Source: Chryseobacterium gleum | Lineage (GTDB): Bacteria > Bacteroidota > Bacteroidia > Flavobacteriales > Weeksellaceae | Length of the DNA stretch: 64,000 nucleotides | Direction of reading: 5' to 3' | Assembly: GCF_900636535.1 (NCBI RefSeq) | Contig: NZ_LR134289.1 | Coordinates: 744,001-808,000 of the forward strand | Program-made: the position numbers and the translations under genes | Notes under the pieces: generated by a model | What the model was told of the DNA's origin: nothing | Databases searched by the model: none | What the model saw: only the letters and a program-made list of their open reading frames with translations | Part shown: piece by piece, positions 7,782 through 16,504 of the stretch | Numbering within the stretch: position 1 is the first letter of the stretch | How the letters are laid out: every line of letters starts with the position of its first letter

Positions 7782-10160
7782 CAAATATTCTTCGAGGCTT
7801 ACTTCCGTTGCGTACACTGCCGAGTGTGTTCCGCCCAATCCTATCCAAACTTCCTTGTACAAGCGACTGGCATCGTTGTTCATATTGATAGATAGTACCT
7901 GTCCTTTCTCTTTGTCCGTAAGTCCGAGCATCGCCTGTATGTCATCGAACTTGTTCATATATTTCCTTTGGTCTAAGAGAATTTTGCAATCGCTGTTGTT
8001 GATGATACTTTCCTTTACAATGGGCGACTGGATTATATCATCGACCTCCTGCGTGACGACTATGGCTTCTCCGAAAAATTTGCGGACTGTCTTAAACAAA
8101 TACTTGATGTATTCCGCCATTCCCTCTTTCGCAATCGCCTTCCACGCTTCCTCAATCAGTATCAGCTTGCGAATACCTTTCAGCCTCCGCATCTTGTTGA
8201 TGAACACCTCCATAATGATGATGGTCACAATGGGAAACAGGATTTTGTGGTCTTTAATCGCATCAATTTCAAACACGATAAATCGCTTGGATAACAGGTC
8301 TAATTGCTTGTCGGAGTTCAACAAATAATCATACTCTCCGCCACGATAGTAAGGCTCTAAAACGTTCAGGAAATTGGCAATATCAAAGTCTTTTTCCCTG
8401 ACTTGTTTTTCCTCTAAAACCTTGCGGTAATCGCCTTTTACATACTCGTAGAAACCATTAAATGACGGGTAGGTATCGTCTTGTTTGATACGTTCGATGT
8501 AACCCGAAACGGCATTGGAAAGTGCCACTTCTTCAGACCTTGTAGGCGGTTCATCGTCCCGTTTCCAAAGCGTGAGTATCAAAGTTTTGATACTTTCCCT
8601 TTTCTCAATATCAAACACACCGTCGTCGGTGTAGAAAGGATTAAAGGCAATCGGATTATCCTCGGTATAAGTGAAGTAAACACCGTCTTCGCCTTTGGTT
8701 TTTCCTTTAATCAGTTCACACAATCCCTGATAAGAGTTACCCGTATCTACCAGCAGAACGTGAGCACCTTGCTCGAAATACTGCCTTACCATATGATTGG
8801 TAAAAAAAGATTTTCCCGAACCTGACGGACCAAGAATGAACTTGTTCCGGTTCGTGATAATTCCCCTTTTCATTGGTAAATCGGAAATATCCAAATGGAT
8901 TGGCTTTCCGGTCAAACGGTCAGCCATTTTTATCCCGAACGGAGAGGGCGAATTGTGGTAGTTGGTTTCTTCCGTGAAGAAACATAGAGCAGGCTCAATA
9001 AACGTGTAAAAACTTTCTTCCGCAGGAAAGTCCCCGGCATTACCAGCCATTCCAGCCCAATACAAGGTTGCCACGTCCGTAGTATTGTGGCGAGGCTTAC
9101 ATTCCATTAGTGCTAATGCACTACCGCAATCGTTTTTCAACTGTTTGAGTTCCGCAGGGTCTTCCGACCAAGCCATAATATTAAAGTGTGCTCTAACAGA
9201 AGAAAGACCGAACGAATGTGCTTCGTTCAGGTATTTTTCAATCCACTCTTTGTTAATTTGGTTGGCACGGCTGTACCTTGCCAAAGAGTGCATATTACGG
9301 GCAGACTTCTCAAACCGTTGTAGGTTGTCCTCGCTGTTATCCAAGAATATGTATTGATTGTAAATGTGGTTACAGCTCAACAACAATCCTACGGGAGCAG
9401 CAAAGGACAGACGGCAGTCGCTCCGGTCAGTGGATAGCTTTTCGTATCGGGTATCAGCCGAAACGGTTGCAGGCAAGTCGTCAGTATCGGACAGCGTGTG
9501 CAAGGACAATCTTTTGTTCCCTACACGGACTTCTTCAGCACCTAAGCCAATATCCTGCATTGGTGTTCCGGCTTCTCTCGAAAGCGTGAGGTATTGTTCC
9601 AGCAATCCCTGTTGCTCGTCCGTTCCGGTTATATCATCTTCTGTCAAACGTCGCAGGGTTATAAAACCGCTATCGTTCACGATACGCTCAAACTGTGCGA
9701 CCGCTTCCATAAATCGGTGTATTGCTTCCTTATTGATTTCCTTTGGAATAAGCGTACCCTTGCAAAGCGATGAAAAGTTACTTTGCATACGCATTCTGTT
9801 TTTGGTCGTCTTCGTCAGGAACAGATAGCAATAATGGTTCAGGAACGGTCGTTCGTTGAAATGGCGTTGATACGACTTTGATAAAAAACTTTGGTCTTCC
9901 TGTGCCAAATCGGGAGCATAGCTCTCTTTGATATACCAATCCTGTTTGTGGATTACCGTAAAATCGGGCAAGGTCTTGATTGCCTTATGCCAAGCCGAAT
10001 GAATGGCTTCATACTCGGCAGAGGCTACGGTAAACAGTTCCGGCAACCGCACCTCAAAGCAGGCGGTAATGTCTGCATCTTTGGATAAGATACAGTTGTT
10101 CTCTACTGCCAGCAAAGGGAATTTATTCTCCAATGTGGCTGTCTTGGCTACATTTCTCAT
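7782..10160 (-). CDS. traG: Conjugative transposon protein TraG, VirB4-like ATPase, first exon
   Basis: 793 codons of the transfer ATPase. Walker A is GPSGSGKS at about residues 440-447 and the Walker B region is KLILIEEAWKAI near 665. RKFFGEAIVVTQEVDDI and DCKILLDQRKYMNKFDDI follow, all typical of VirB4/TraG (TraG-P-loop) of Bacteroidetes. It energises pilus assembly and substrate transfer at the inner membrane. Read without splicing, the ORF runs to 7770 through the intron codons VRP and stops. With exon 2 (5173-5295) it is 833 residues. It overlaps traF by 4 bp (ATGA type). Confidence 0.95.
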
Positions 10161-10489
10161 ACGGCTTTAGGTTTAGGAGTGAATTTTAAATACCTGCGTA
10201 CAGGCTTGCGGCAAATGATGAAGCGAGGGTGTCGTTTTCTTGCACCTACTTTCATCAATCCGTGTTCGCCGTATTTTTTGTTCAGCGAGAATGTTTGCCA
10301 CACAATGAGCGAAGCACCGCCAGCTCCGAGGAACAGGCAGACGTAATTACTTACGCCAGCCATATACAGTATCATCACGAAGATGAGCGTACCCAACAGA
10401 CCACCAGCGAAGATGAAAAGATACTGTGCCTTTAAGCCCCTGAACTCAACCGTCCTGCCAATGCCTTTGTTAATGTTGTAACTATTCAT
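10157..10489 (-). CDS. traF: Conjugative transposon protein TraF (DUF4133, VirB3-like)
   Basis: 110 residues with two adjacent membrane segments (YLFIFAGGLLGTLIFVMILYMAG and NYVCLFLGAGGASLIVW) and a basic C-terminus. Size, topology and place between traE and traG match DUF4133/TraF, the VirB3-like inner-membrane partner of the VirB4 ATPase. The stop overlaps the traG start by 4 bp. Confidence 0.88.
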   Translation of the reverse strand: MNSYNINKGIGRTVEFRGLKAQYLFIFAGGLLGTLIFVMILYMAGVSNYVCLFLGAGGASLIVWQTFSLNKKYGEHGLMKVGARKRHPRFIICRKPVRRYLKFTPKPKAV

Positions 10490-10501
10490 AAGGCAGAGGA
10501 T

Positions 10502-10807
10502 TTACAGGAAGAATGAACGTAGGATTGTAGCCGCCACAATCAGGAAGATACAAGCACCAAACCAGCTTGCTGCCGTCTTACTCGTATCAGGGTCGCCCGA
10601 ACTAAATTTGTTATACACTTTCACGCCCCCGATTAACCCGACGACCGCCCCAATCGCATAAATCAATTGGGTAGCTGGGTCAAAGTAGGACGTTACCATT
10701 TGGGTAGCTTCGTTGATACCTGCCGACCCGTTTCCCTGTGCGAACGCACCAATTCCTGACAGCATCGCCACGGCTGCCAGCAAAACTTTTTTTCTCTGTT
10801 TTTCCAT
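10502..10807 (-). CDS. traE: Conjugative transposon protein TraE (DUF4134, VirB2-like pilin candidate)
   Basis: 101 residues: a signal peptide (KKVLLAAVAMLSGIGAFAQG), a short soluble part and two hydrophobic helices (LIYAIGAVVGLIGGVKVYNKF; ACIFLIVAATILRSFFL). This is the layout of VirB2-type pilins and fits the DUF4134/TraE family. It is the first gene of the tra segment left of the SIR2-HerA insertion. A phased TGGC array lies 91 bp upstream, so a promoter probably lies in the gap at 10808-10900. Confidence 0.88.
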   Translation of the reverse strand: MEKQRKKVLLAAVAMLSGIGAFAQGNGSAGINEATQMVTSYFDPATQLIYAIGAVVGLIGGVKVYNKFSSGDPDTSKTAASWFGACIFLIVAATILRSFFL

Positions 10808-10897
10808 TTTTGAAAAAGATTAATTTGTTACTGTTATCCCGTACCTTACGGGCTTACGGCACAAATGTCTAATGGAAATGGAGGCGGTCTTTTAAAG

Positions 10898-10942
10898 TGG
10901 CAGTCAAAGGAAGTGTTTGGCGTTCAATGGCATAATGTTGGC
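10898..10942. repeat. 10-bp-phased TGGC array upstream of traE
   Basis: TGGC on the plus strand begins at 10898, 10918, 10928 and 10939. The 10908 position is degenerate. The inner part contains GTGTTTGGCGTTCAATGGCA, nearly the same as the arrays at 16891 and 48566. Read toward traE the units are GCCA. The array lies between divergent traE and the XRE gene, so either may be controlled. A regulatory role is inferred from recurrence at several backbone operons. Confidence 0.7.
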
Positions 10943-10973
10943 TTAAATTATCTACTCATTAAAAGTATTTTTG

Positions 10974-10981
10974 TAAATTTG
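10974..10981 (+). promoter_or_regulatory. Bacteroidetes -7 box for the XRE-SIR2-HerA operon
   Basis: TAAATTTG matches TAnnTTTG exactly and ends 30 bp before the XRE start at 11012. No clear -33 TTTG is present at the usual spacing, so the promoter may need an activator or be weak. Confidence 0.5.
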
Positions 10982-11011
10982 AACTTTTTAGACAAGTCGT
11001 AAAAAATCAAA

Positions 11012-11296
11012 ATGGCATTTGGAAAACATATAAAAGAATTGAGAGAAAGTAAGGGGTTGTTCCTAAGAGAGGTTGGGGCAGCTTTAGAATTGGATAATGC
11101 TTTTATCAGTAAGGTAGAAAATGAGGAAAGATTATTACCAAGAAAGCATTTAGAAAATCTTGCTGAATTTCTGAACGTACCATTAGATGAATTATTGATT
11201 TTGTGGTTATCTGATAAAATAAAAAGTCTTATTGACGATAAAGAAATAGGAAAACAGGCTTTGAAAATAGTATTAAATCAATTGAAACATAGTTAA
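11012..11296 (+). CDS. XRE-family HTH regulator linked to SIR2-HerA
   Basis: 94 residues. The N-terminal 65 form a classic HTH_3 domain: MAFGKHIKELRESKGLFLRE, LDNAFISKVENEERLLPRKHLENLAEFLNVPLDELL. A short C-terminal helix-rich tail (DKIKSLIDDKEIGKQALKIVL) may serve dimerisation. It lies 57 bp upstream of the SIR2 gene on the same strand, opposite to the surrounding tra genes. A plausible role is autoregulation of the defence operon, to keep a toxic NADase low. That role is inferred; the domain call is firm. Confidence 0.88.
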   Translation: MAFGKHIKELRESKGLFLREVGAALELDNAFISKVENEERLLPRKHLENLAEFLNVPLDELLILWLSDKIKSLIDDKEIGKQALKIVLNQLKHS

Positions 11297-11353
11297 GGCA
11301 GTGCCTTGAAAACTTCTTATAAACACGAGTTTTAATAAACAAAATATGAGTGT

Positions 11354-12559
11354 ATGAATTATATTTTACTCAACAATAACAGTTCTGTTGCTTATGATGA
11401 TAGTGATGCTGCCGATGTCAAAGTGTATATCGACGGTAAACTTCACGATTTCAAAGAAAGCACTGAAAACAGGATAGATTATGCTATTGCAACAAAGAGG
11501 AACAAGTATTCTCAAACTTTAAATAATCAGTTTGAAAATTTATTACTCCTCACAGGGGCTGGCTCGTCCATTGGTTGGGGCAAGGATGAAAAATTAGGTA
11601 AGTCGATGGCTAATTTATGGGATGATGCGGAAGCCCTTTTGACTACTGATGTTTTTAACAAGTTGCTTGAAACGATTGGCTATGAAGAGAAATGGGAAGA
11701 TGGTACAATCGTGAAAAATTTAGAAAAAGTTCTTTCTATGGCTACCCCTGCTATTCCTTATGTACCTAAAGGCGATATTGACATAGAAGATTGTGTAAAC
11801 AAGATTAAAGATTTTATCAAAGATGCTTGTCAATTGAGTTTACCTGATAATTCACCTCATACGCTTTTACTAAATAAAATAACCAAACGAAAGGTTACGC
11901 TACCACGATTTAAATTGTTCACATTGAACTACGATATGATGTTTGAACAGGCGGCTTGTGAAAGCAATTTTGTGGTTATTGATGGCTTTTCATTTTCTCA
12001 ACCAAGAATATTTAGCGGACGTAATTATGATTATGATATTGTTTCTCGAAATCAAAGCAGGGTAAAAGAGGAAGATAATTTCATTCAAAAGGTTTTTCAC
12101 TTGTATAAGTTACACGGTTCTGTAAATTGGGAAAAAGAAGACAACAAAATTATACAGAAAGAAAACCCTGACAACCCATTGATGATTTACCCGCATCAGT
12201 CTAAATACGAAAGTTCTTATGAACAGCCGTATTTCGAGATGATGTCGAGGTTCCAATCTAATCTCCGAAAGGATAATGTTTTTCTCATAACGATAGGGTT
12301 CAGCTTCGGAGATAAACATATAGTTACTGCTATTATCGAAGCTCTTGAACAAAATCCAAGTTTCCAATTAATGATTATCAATCGTGGAATAGATGAAACT
12401 AATGAAAATCTGAAGCCATTTATTGATGCTTCAAAGAAATATTCCAATTTAAGTATTGTATCAGAAACCTTTGAAGATTTCGCCAAAAATTATCCTGACT
12501 TAAAATCTTATAATCAGGAAGATACAAGACAAATAGTAATTAACATTCCTAACTCCTAA
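11354..12559 (+). CDS. SIR2-family protein of a SIR2-HerA anti-phage system
   Basis: 401 residues. SIR2_2-type signatures are visible in order: LLLLTGAGSSIGWG (NAD-binding GAGSS near residue 70), FTLNYDMMFEQA, LYKLHGSVNW (catalytic His of the HGS motif near 254) and ITIGFSFGDKHI. By family knowledge, such proteins pair with a HerA ATPase and deplete NAD+ on phage infection, causing abortive infection. The next gene is HerA with a 2-bp gap, so the pair is translationally coupled. All key motifs look intact. GC content is visibly lower than in the tra genes on both sides, which supports acquisition as a module. Confidence 0.9.
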   Translation: MNYILLNNNSSVAYDDSDAADVKVYIDGKLHDFKESTENRIDYAIATKRNKYSQTLNNQFENLLLLTGAGSSIGWGKDEKLGKSMANLWDDAEALLTTDVFNKLLETIGYEEKWEDGTIVKNLEKVLSMATPAIPYVPKGDIDIEDCVNKIKDFIKDACQLSLPDNSPHTLLLNKITKRKVTLPRFKLFTLNYDMMFEQAACESNFVVIDGFSFSQPRIFSGRNYDYDIVSRNQSRVKEEDNFIQKVFHLYKLHGSVNWEKEDNKIIQKENPDNPLMIYPHQSKYESSYEQPYFEMMSRFQSNLRKDNVFLITIGFSFGDKHIVTAIIEALEQNPSFQLMIINRGIDETNENLKPFIDASKKYSNLSIVSETFEDFAKNYPDLKSYNQEDTRQIVINIPNS

Positions 12560-12561
12560 CT

Positions 12562-14316
12562 ATGAGTAATAGTCCTTTTAATCACAGCCACTTTCTTGGG
12601 TACATAAATTTTGTATCCCCTGCTTTTGTCAAAGTGCATTTTCCTTCATCAGTTTTGATGAAAACATTTGTGCATCACGCAGAAGTGTTGCGGGGTGGTC
12701 TTGTTGGCAATTATATTGTTATTGAGGGAGAAGACAAGGGGTTTTTAGGAAAAATGTTGGAAATATCGTTGCCCGAGAAAGAACGATTAGAATTAAGCGA
12801 AAGAACCTTTTCAACTAAGGCATTTCATCCGGTTGGCAGAATTGAGATTTTGCTATCATTTGACTTATTTAACCCCAATAAAATAGAAAAAGGCATAAAC
12901 AGTTTACCACTTATTGGCTCTAAGGTATTCATTTGTTCTTCAGAATTTTTATCTACTCATTTCAAAACTTTCGGTATAAAACCAGAAAATATTGAGCATT
13001 CTCCGACATTTAGAATGGGTAATTTGATTTATGATAAAAATGTTCCCGTAGATATTTCATTGCAAGCAATCTTCAGTAGGCATTGTGCTGTGGTGGGTAC
13101 AACGGGTGGTGGAAAAAGTTATACAATTAGTAAATTTATCGAGGGTGTTATTGAAACTGGCGCAAAGGCTATTATTTTAGACCCAACAGGAGAATATTCC
13201 ACGTTTGATGCACATCCGAAAGTCGCACATTCCGTGCTTATTTCAGAAAGTTATTTTCCTTATCAAAATTTAACTATAAATGACTTGTTTGTCCTGTTCA
13301 GACCATCAGGACAAGTACAACAGCCTGTTTTGTTGGAAGCGATAAAATCTTTGAAAGTTGCTCACTGTTTAATGAGTAATATTCCCAATAATGGACATCT
13401 TAATGATGGAACAAATGACAATTTCACTTTTAGAGGGCAGCAAGTTGTGATAAACAATGGATTGATTGTAAAACAGGGAAATTTTACTGCCGCATATAAT
13501 AATGCTTACTTTACTTACAAGGCGATAGTAGAAGATTTTTCAATAAATAATTTTGGTATAAACCTACTTCATAGACAAATTGGAAACGAATGTTTTCAAA
13601 TATTTAATGACCGTTGGGCAACAAATAGGGATGAAAGAAATTATGGAAATGCAACCAGCCTAATAATGCGTGTCAATAATGTCATATCTGACAATGATTA
13701 TGCAGGAATGTTTGGATTTAATGCACCAACAACCAACAACTTGATAACGAAGATTAATGAGTTTTTAGACAATCCTGATTTAAACGTATTGAGAATTGGG
13801 TTTGAAAACGTCCCATATAATTTTCAGGTACGTGAAATTTTAGCAAACTCATTGGGAAGATATTTATTAAACAAAGCAAGAACCAATGCCTTTAGAGAAA
13901 ACCCTTTAATACTTTTTGTTGATGAAGCACATCAGTTCTTGAATAAAAAAGTTAAAGATGAATATTTTGAAAGTACAGAGTTAAATGCTTTTGACAATAT
14001 AGCTAAGGAAAGCCGAAAATATGGATTATTCCTCTGTTTATCGACACAGATGCCAAGAGATATTCCTGTGGGAACATTAAGTCAGATGGGAACATTTATT
14101 ACTCATAGACTGATAAACTACCAAGATAAAGAAGCGATAGCAAGTGCTTGTTCAACAGCTAATAAAGAAACACTTTCATTTCTGCCGTCTTTGGGGTCTG
14201 GAGAAGCCATTGTAATGGGTGTTGATTTTCCAATGCCTATATCTGTCAAAGTGGATTTGCCTACAATTACACCAAAGTTTGACACTCCAAAATTCGTAAA
14301 GGCAACCGGAGGTTAA
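12562..14316 (+). CDS. herA: HerA-family hexameric ATPase of the SIR2-HerA system
   Basis: 584 residues. An N-terminal HAS-barrel-like region (about 1-140) is followed by a RecA-type ATPase: Walker A GTTGGGKS at about 179-186, LDPTGEYSTF just after, Walker B LILFVDEAHQF near 450, and CLSTQMPRDIP downstream as the sensor region. HerA translocases assemble as hexamers and organise or activate the SIR2 partner. The gene starts 2 bp after SIR2 and ends 37 bp from the convergent traD stop. It is full length. A cellular HerA-NurA repair role is unlikely because no NurA is nearby. Confidence 0.92.
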   Translation: MSNSPFNHSHFLGYINFVSPAFVKVHFPSSVLMKTFVHHAEVLRGGLVGNYIVIEGEDKGFLGKMLEISLPEKERLELSERTFSTKAFHPVGRIEILLSFDLFNPNKIEKGINSLPLIGSKVFICSSEFLSTHFKTFGIKPENIEHSPTFRMGNLIYDKNVPVDISLQAIFSRHCAVVGTTGGGKSYTISKFIEGVIETGAKAIILDPTGEYSTFDAHPKVAHSVLISESYFPYQNLTINDLFVLFRPSGQVQQPVLLEAIKSLKVAHCLMSNIPNNGHLNDGTNDNFTFRGQQVVINNGLIVKQGNFTAAYNNAYFTYKAIVEDFSINNFGINLLHRQIGNECFQIFNDRWATNRDERNYGNATSLIMRVNNVISDNDYAGMFGFNAPTTNNLITKINEFLDNPDLNVLRIGFENVPYNFQVREILANSLGRYLLNKARTNAFRENPLILFVDEAHQFLNKKVKDEYFESTELNAFDNIAKESRKYGLFLCLSTQMPRDIPVGTLSQMGTFITHRLINYQDKEAIASACSTANKETLSFLPSLGSGEAIVMGVDFPMPISVKVDLPTITPKFDTPKFVKATGG

Positions 14317-14353
14317 AAGATATTCCCTTGTTTTCTAAAAGACAAAGGGAAGT
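14317..14353. terminator. Possible bidirectional hairpin between herA and traD
   Basis: TTCCCTTGT and ACAAAGGGAA flank a 10-nt loop between the two convergent genes, with a one-base bulge in the stem. There is no strong T-run, so terminator function is only plausible. Confidence 0.35.
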
Positions 14354-14986
14354 CTATATAAACTCCCCAATGTCAAAATCACTTAAATCACTTTTCCGCA
14401 AATTGGAAGAATTGTCTTTGGTATCAGTTGTAAGAGTGCTATCCAAAAGCTCGGCAATCTTTAGGGAAGCTCCCTCCATTGAACTTTCCAGCAGAGCAAA
14501 TAATTCGGTTCCTTGTAATCTTTGAACTATATCAATCGCTGTTTCCTTTTGGGCTGGCTCTAATTTTTCTTTCTGAAGCAAGACCCCCACGTTGTTTAGT
14601 TCCTGAAAGGTAACCCCTTGGGCAAAACCGTCATCGCCTACGGAAGCTCTATACCTGTTCAATTCTACCTCCTCCGTCAAATCAGGTACATTTCTGAATA
14701 CTTCGTCCAATTCTTCCTGCGGAATTTGAATATTGACTTCTTCGTATTTGTCATATTCGATGACCAAATTAGCAGGGTTAATCTCCGGTTCTGCAATTTG
14801 GCTCTCATTGGCAGTGTTTGGCACTGATTGGCTTCTTACGGGCTTAGGTTGTCCCATAATATCGGGTAGTTTCGGATTGACTTTTTCCTGCGTAGGTTTC
14901 TGTTTCAATTTCCTTTTAATGATAATCTTGTCCTGTACAAGCAGGACAATAATTACCAACAGACATATTACGATTATCGTTTCCAT
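14354..14986 (-). CDS. traD: Conjugative transposon protein TraD
   Basis: 210 residues: an N-terminal membrane anchor (TIIVICLLVIIVLLVQ), a Lys/Pro-rich linker and an acidic helical domain (IPQEELDEVFRNVPDLTEEVEL; RLQGTELFALLESSMEGASL). Size, anchor and place after two DUF3408 genes match TraD of CTnDOT-type elements. The function is unknown. The coding sequence contains a perfect four-unit TGGC array at 14799-14832, inside the linker-encoding part. The gene ends next to herA, so the SIR2-HerA module separates it from its normal neighbour traE. Confidence 0.75.
   Translation of the reverse strand: METIIVICLLVIIVLLVQDKIIIKRKLKQKPTQEKVNPKLPDIMGQPKPVRSQSVPNTANESQIAEPEINPANLVIEYDKYEEVNIQIPQEELDEVFRNVPDLTEEVELNRYRASVGDDGFAQGVTFQELNNVGVLLQKEKLEPAQKETAIDIVQRLQGTELFALLESSMEGASLKIAELLDSTLTTDTKDNSSNLRKSDLSDFDIGEFI
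14799..14832. repeat. 10-bp-phased TGGC array inside traD
   Basis: TGGC begins at 14799, 14809, 14819 and 14829, an exact 10-bp period. The core TTGGCAGTGTTTGGCACT is identical over 18 bp to 16910-16927 in the mob-tra control region. In a coding sequence this is unlikely to be chance and suggests a protein-binding site embedded in the operon. Confidence 0.65.
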
Positions 14987-14988
14987 AG

Positions 14989-15261
14989 CTAAAAAAGAGG
15001 TTTGAATTTTTTGTTATACTCCTTGATAATTTCTTCGGAAAACAATTCAAAATGATGTTCCAATATATTATCCAAAATGGCGTACAATGGGATTTCGCTC
15101 TTACCGATTACCTTTACAATGTGTGTTAGCTTTTCGTGGTATTCGGGACTTACATAAATAGCTTTATCGCCTCTACCTTTCATTTTACTTCTTTTTAGAA
15201 ATTTAGCACTATAAGTTTTGCCTGTCTTCTTTGCTCCGGCTGTTTTTTTATTCGTTTCCAT
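14989..15261 (-). CDS. traC: DUF3408 protein (TraC-like, putative ribbon-helix-helix)
   Basis: 90 residues. A basic N-terminus rich in Lys (NKKTAGAKKTGKTYSAKF) leads into a compact domain with KAIYVSPEYHEKLTHIVKVIG and IPLYAILDNILEHHF. The beta strand plus two helices resembles ribbon-helix-helix DNA-binding proteins. DUF3408 proteins accompany ParA in these elements. The closely related gene at 15273-15710 lies 11 bp upstream; the C-terminal halves of the two proteins are plainly paralogous. I infer DNA binding, possibly to the 12-bp array upstream of parA. Confidence 0.75.
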   Translation of the reverse strand: METNKKTAGAKKTGKTYSAKFLKRSKMKGRGDKAIYVSPEYHEKLTHIVKVIGKSEIPLYAILDNILEHHFELFSEEIIKEYNKKFKPLF

Positions 15262-15272
15262 ATCTCTACTAA

Positions 15273-15710
15273 TTAAATGGGTTTATATTTTTCGTTATAA
15301 CTTTTGGTAATCTGTTCGGCAAATTCCTGAAAATGGTAATCCAGCAAATTGTCTAAATAAGCATAAATGGTTATTTTGTCTTCGCCAATTACCTGTATTA
15401 TGCGTGTCAGCTTTTCGTGAAATTCAGGACGGATATAAACCGTTTTCCCGTCACGGGCATTGGTTTCCGATTTCCTGAAAAAGATACTTTCGTAATCGGC
15501 TTCGGAACTTCGTTTGCTTCGGCTTCTTTCCCTGATAACGGGTTTCTCCCGTGGCAGTTCCTTTGGCTTTTCGGCTTCCGTTTCGGGTGCTTCGCTCGGA
15601 GGTTCTTGCAATGGCTGTAAACCCTCTTTCTTTACGCCATCAACCATAAGGTTCATCATAAATTCCTCGTTAATGTCGGGAGTAACCTTTTTCTTGTTTT
15701 CTTTTTCCAT
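15273..15710 (-). CDS. traB: DUF3408 protein (TraB-like, putative ribbon-helix-helix)
   Basis: 145 residues. A long acidic and Pro-rich N-terminal region (PPSEAPETEAEKPKELP) is followed by an Arg/Lys/Ser stretch and the DUF3408 domain: KTVYIRPEFHEKLTRIIQVIG and ITIYAYLDNLLDYHF. The domain aligns closely by eye with the next gene. It lies 5 bp downstream of parA. The partition-like set (ParA plus small RHH proteins plus upstream repeats) resembles type Ib partition modules; the role as centromere-binding partner is an inference. Confidence 0.75.
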   Translation of the reverse strand: MEKENKKKVTPDINEEFMMNLMVDGVKKEGLQPLQEPPSEAPETEAEKPKELPREKPVIRERSRSKRSSEADYESIFFRKSETNARDGKTVYIRPEFHEKLTRIIQVIGEDKITIYAYLDNLLDYHFQEFAEQITKSYNEKYKPI

Positions 15711-15715
15711 AGTGC

Positions 15716-16483
15716 CTATAATTGAATGATTTTTAAAAATTCGCTCATAAACTCGTCCAATTGACAGGTTTTCATCAGTCGTTCATCGGGAGGCATCAGC
15801 GTTGAGCGGAAAACGGCTTTGCTGTTTACTTCACTTTCTTTGCGAAAGCGTGTGCTGTTCTTGACTTGGCTCTGCATCAGGCTTAAACCTAATTGGTCTA
15901 TAAGTTTGTTATAGACCTCATACAATGGGGTGCTTTCCCTGCCGTCCACTTGGTTCCAAAACAGGTTAATGGTTTCTATCGAGGTTTCGCCCTTTTTCAT
16001 AATCACGTCCTTTAATAGCTGTGTGAAAACGAGGGTACTCTCCATTACAACACGGTCTGCCGTGATAGGCGTAAAAATGTGGTGCATTCCTGCCAACGCT
16101 TTCAGAATACCCGGCGTATTTACAGTTCCCGGCAGGTCGAAGAACACGGCATCAACAGGAACGGCTGAAGCGTTTACAAATTCGTGTGCCGCTTCCAACA
16201 CGCTATCCGCTTTGTGCTGTATAATCGGATAGGCTTTTTTGTTGATTGTGGTAAATTGTTTGTAAGCCAGCTTTTTCAAAGCCTCGTTTTCCATTACCAT
16301 AGATAAATCACGTTCTTTCATTTTCATCAGGCTGTGCTGTGGAAAATCCGCATCAAATACGGCTACGTTGTAGCCCAACCGATAATGCAGGATACTCGCT
16401 GCAAGAGTTGTAAATGTACTCTTACCGACACCGCCTTTTTGAGAAGAAAAGGCGATAAATACTGTTTTGTGTTTTGCATTCAT
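15716..16483 (-). CDS. traA: ParA/MinD-family ATPase (TraA)
   Basis: 255 residues. The deviant Walker A motif is KGGVGKST at about 17-24 in SSQKGGVGKSTFTTLAASIL, followed by VAVFDADFPQHSL and the switch region VDAVFFDLPG. These are full ParA signatures without an N-terminal HTH, as in type Ib ParA proteins. It is the first gene of the parA-DUF3408-DUF3408-traD cluster and begins 22 bp from a 12-bp tandem array at 16505-16860. It likely segregates or positions the excised circle, or supports its transfer. The symbol follows CTnDOT traA. Confidence 0.85.
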   Translation of the reverse strand: MNAKHKTVFIAFSSQKGGVGKSTFTTLAASILHYRLGYNVAVFDADFPQHSLMKMKERDLSMVMENEALKKLAYKQFTTINKKAYPIIQHKADSVLEAAHEFVNASAVPVDAVFFDLPGTVNTPGILKALAGMHHIFTPITADRVVMESTLVFTQLLKDVIMKKGETSIETINLFWNQVDGRESTPLYEVYNKLIDQLGLSLMQSQVKNSTRFRKESEVNSKAVFRSTLMPPDERLMKTCQLDEFMSEFLKIIQL

Positions 16484-16504
16484 ATTTCAACTGTTTTAAT
16501 TATT

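Noticed and set aside
7259..7888. Plus-strand ORF across the intron 5' part and the traG exon border
   Set aside because: It overlaps structured intron RNA and coding DNA on the opposite strand; no protein features.
11354..14316. SIR2-HerA pair as an undescribed defence system
   Set aside because: The pair is an already known anti-phage system; only its location and linked regulator are noteworthy.
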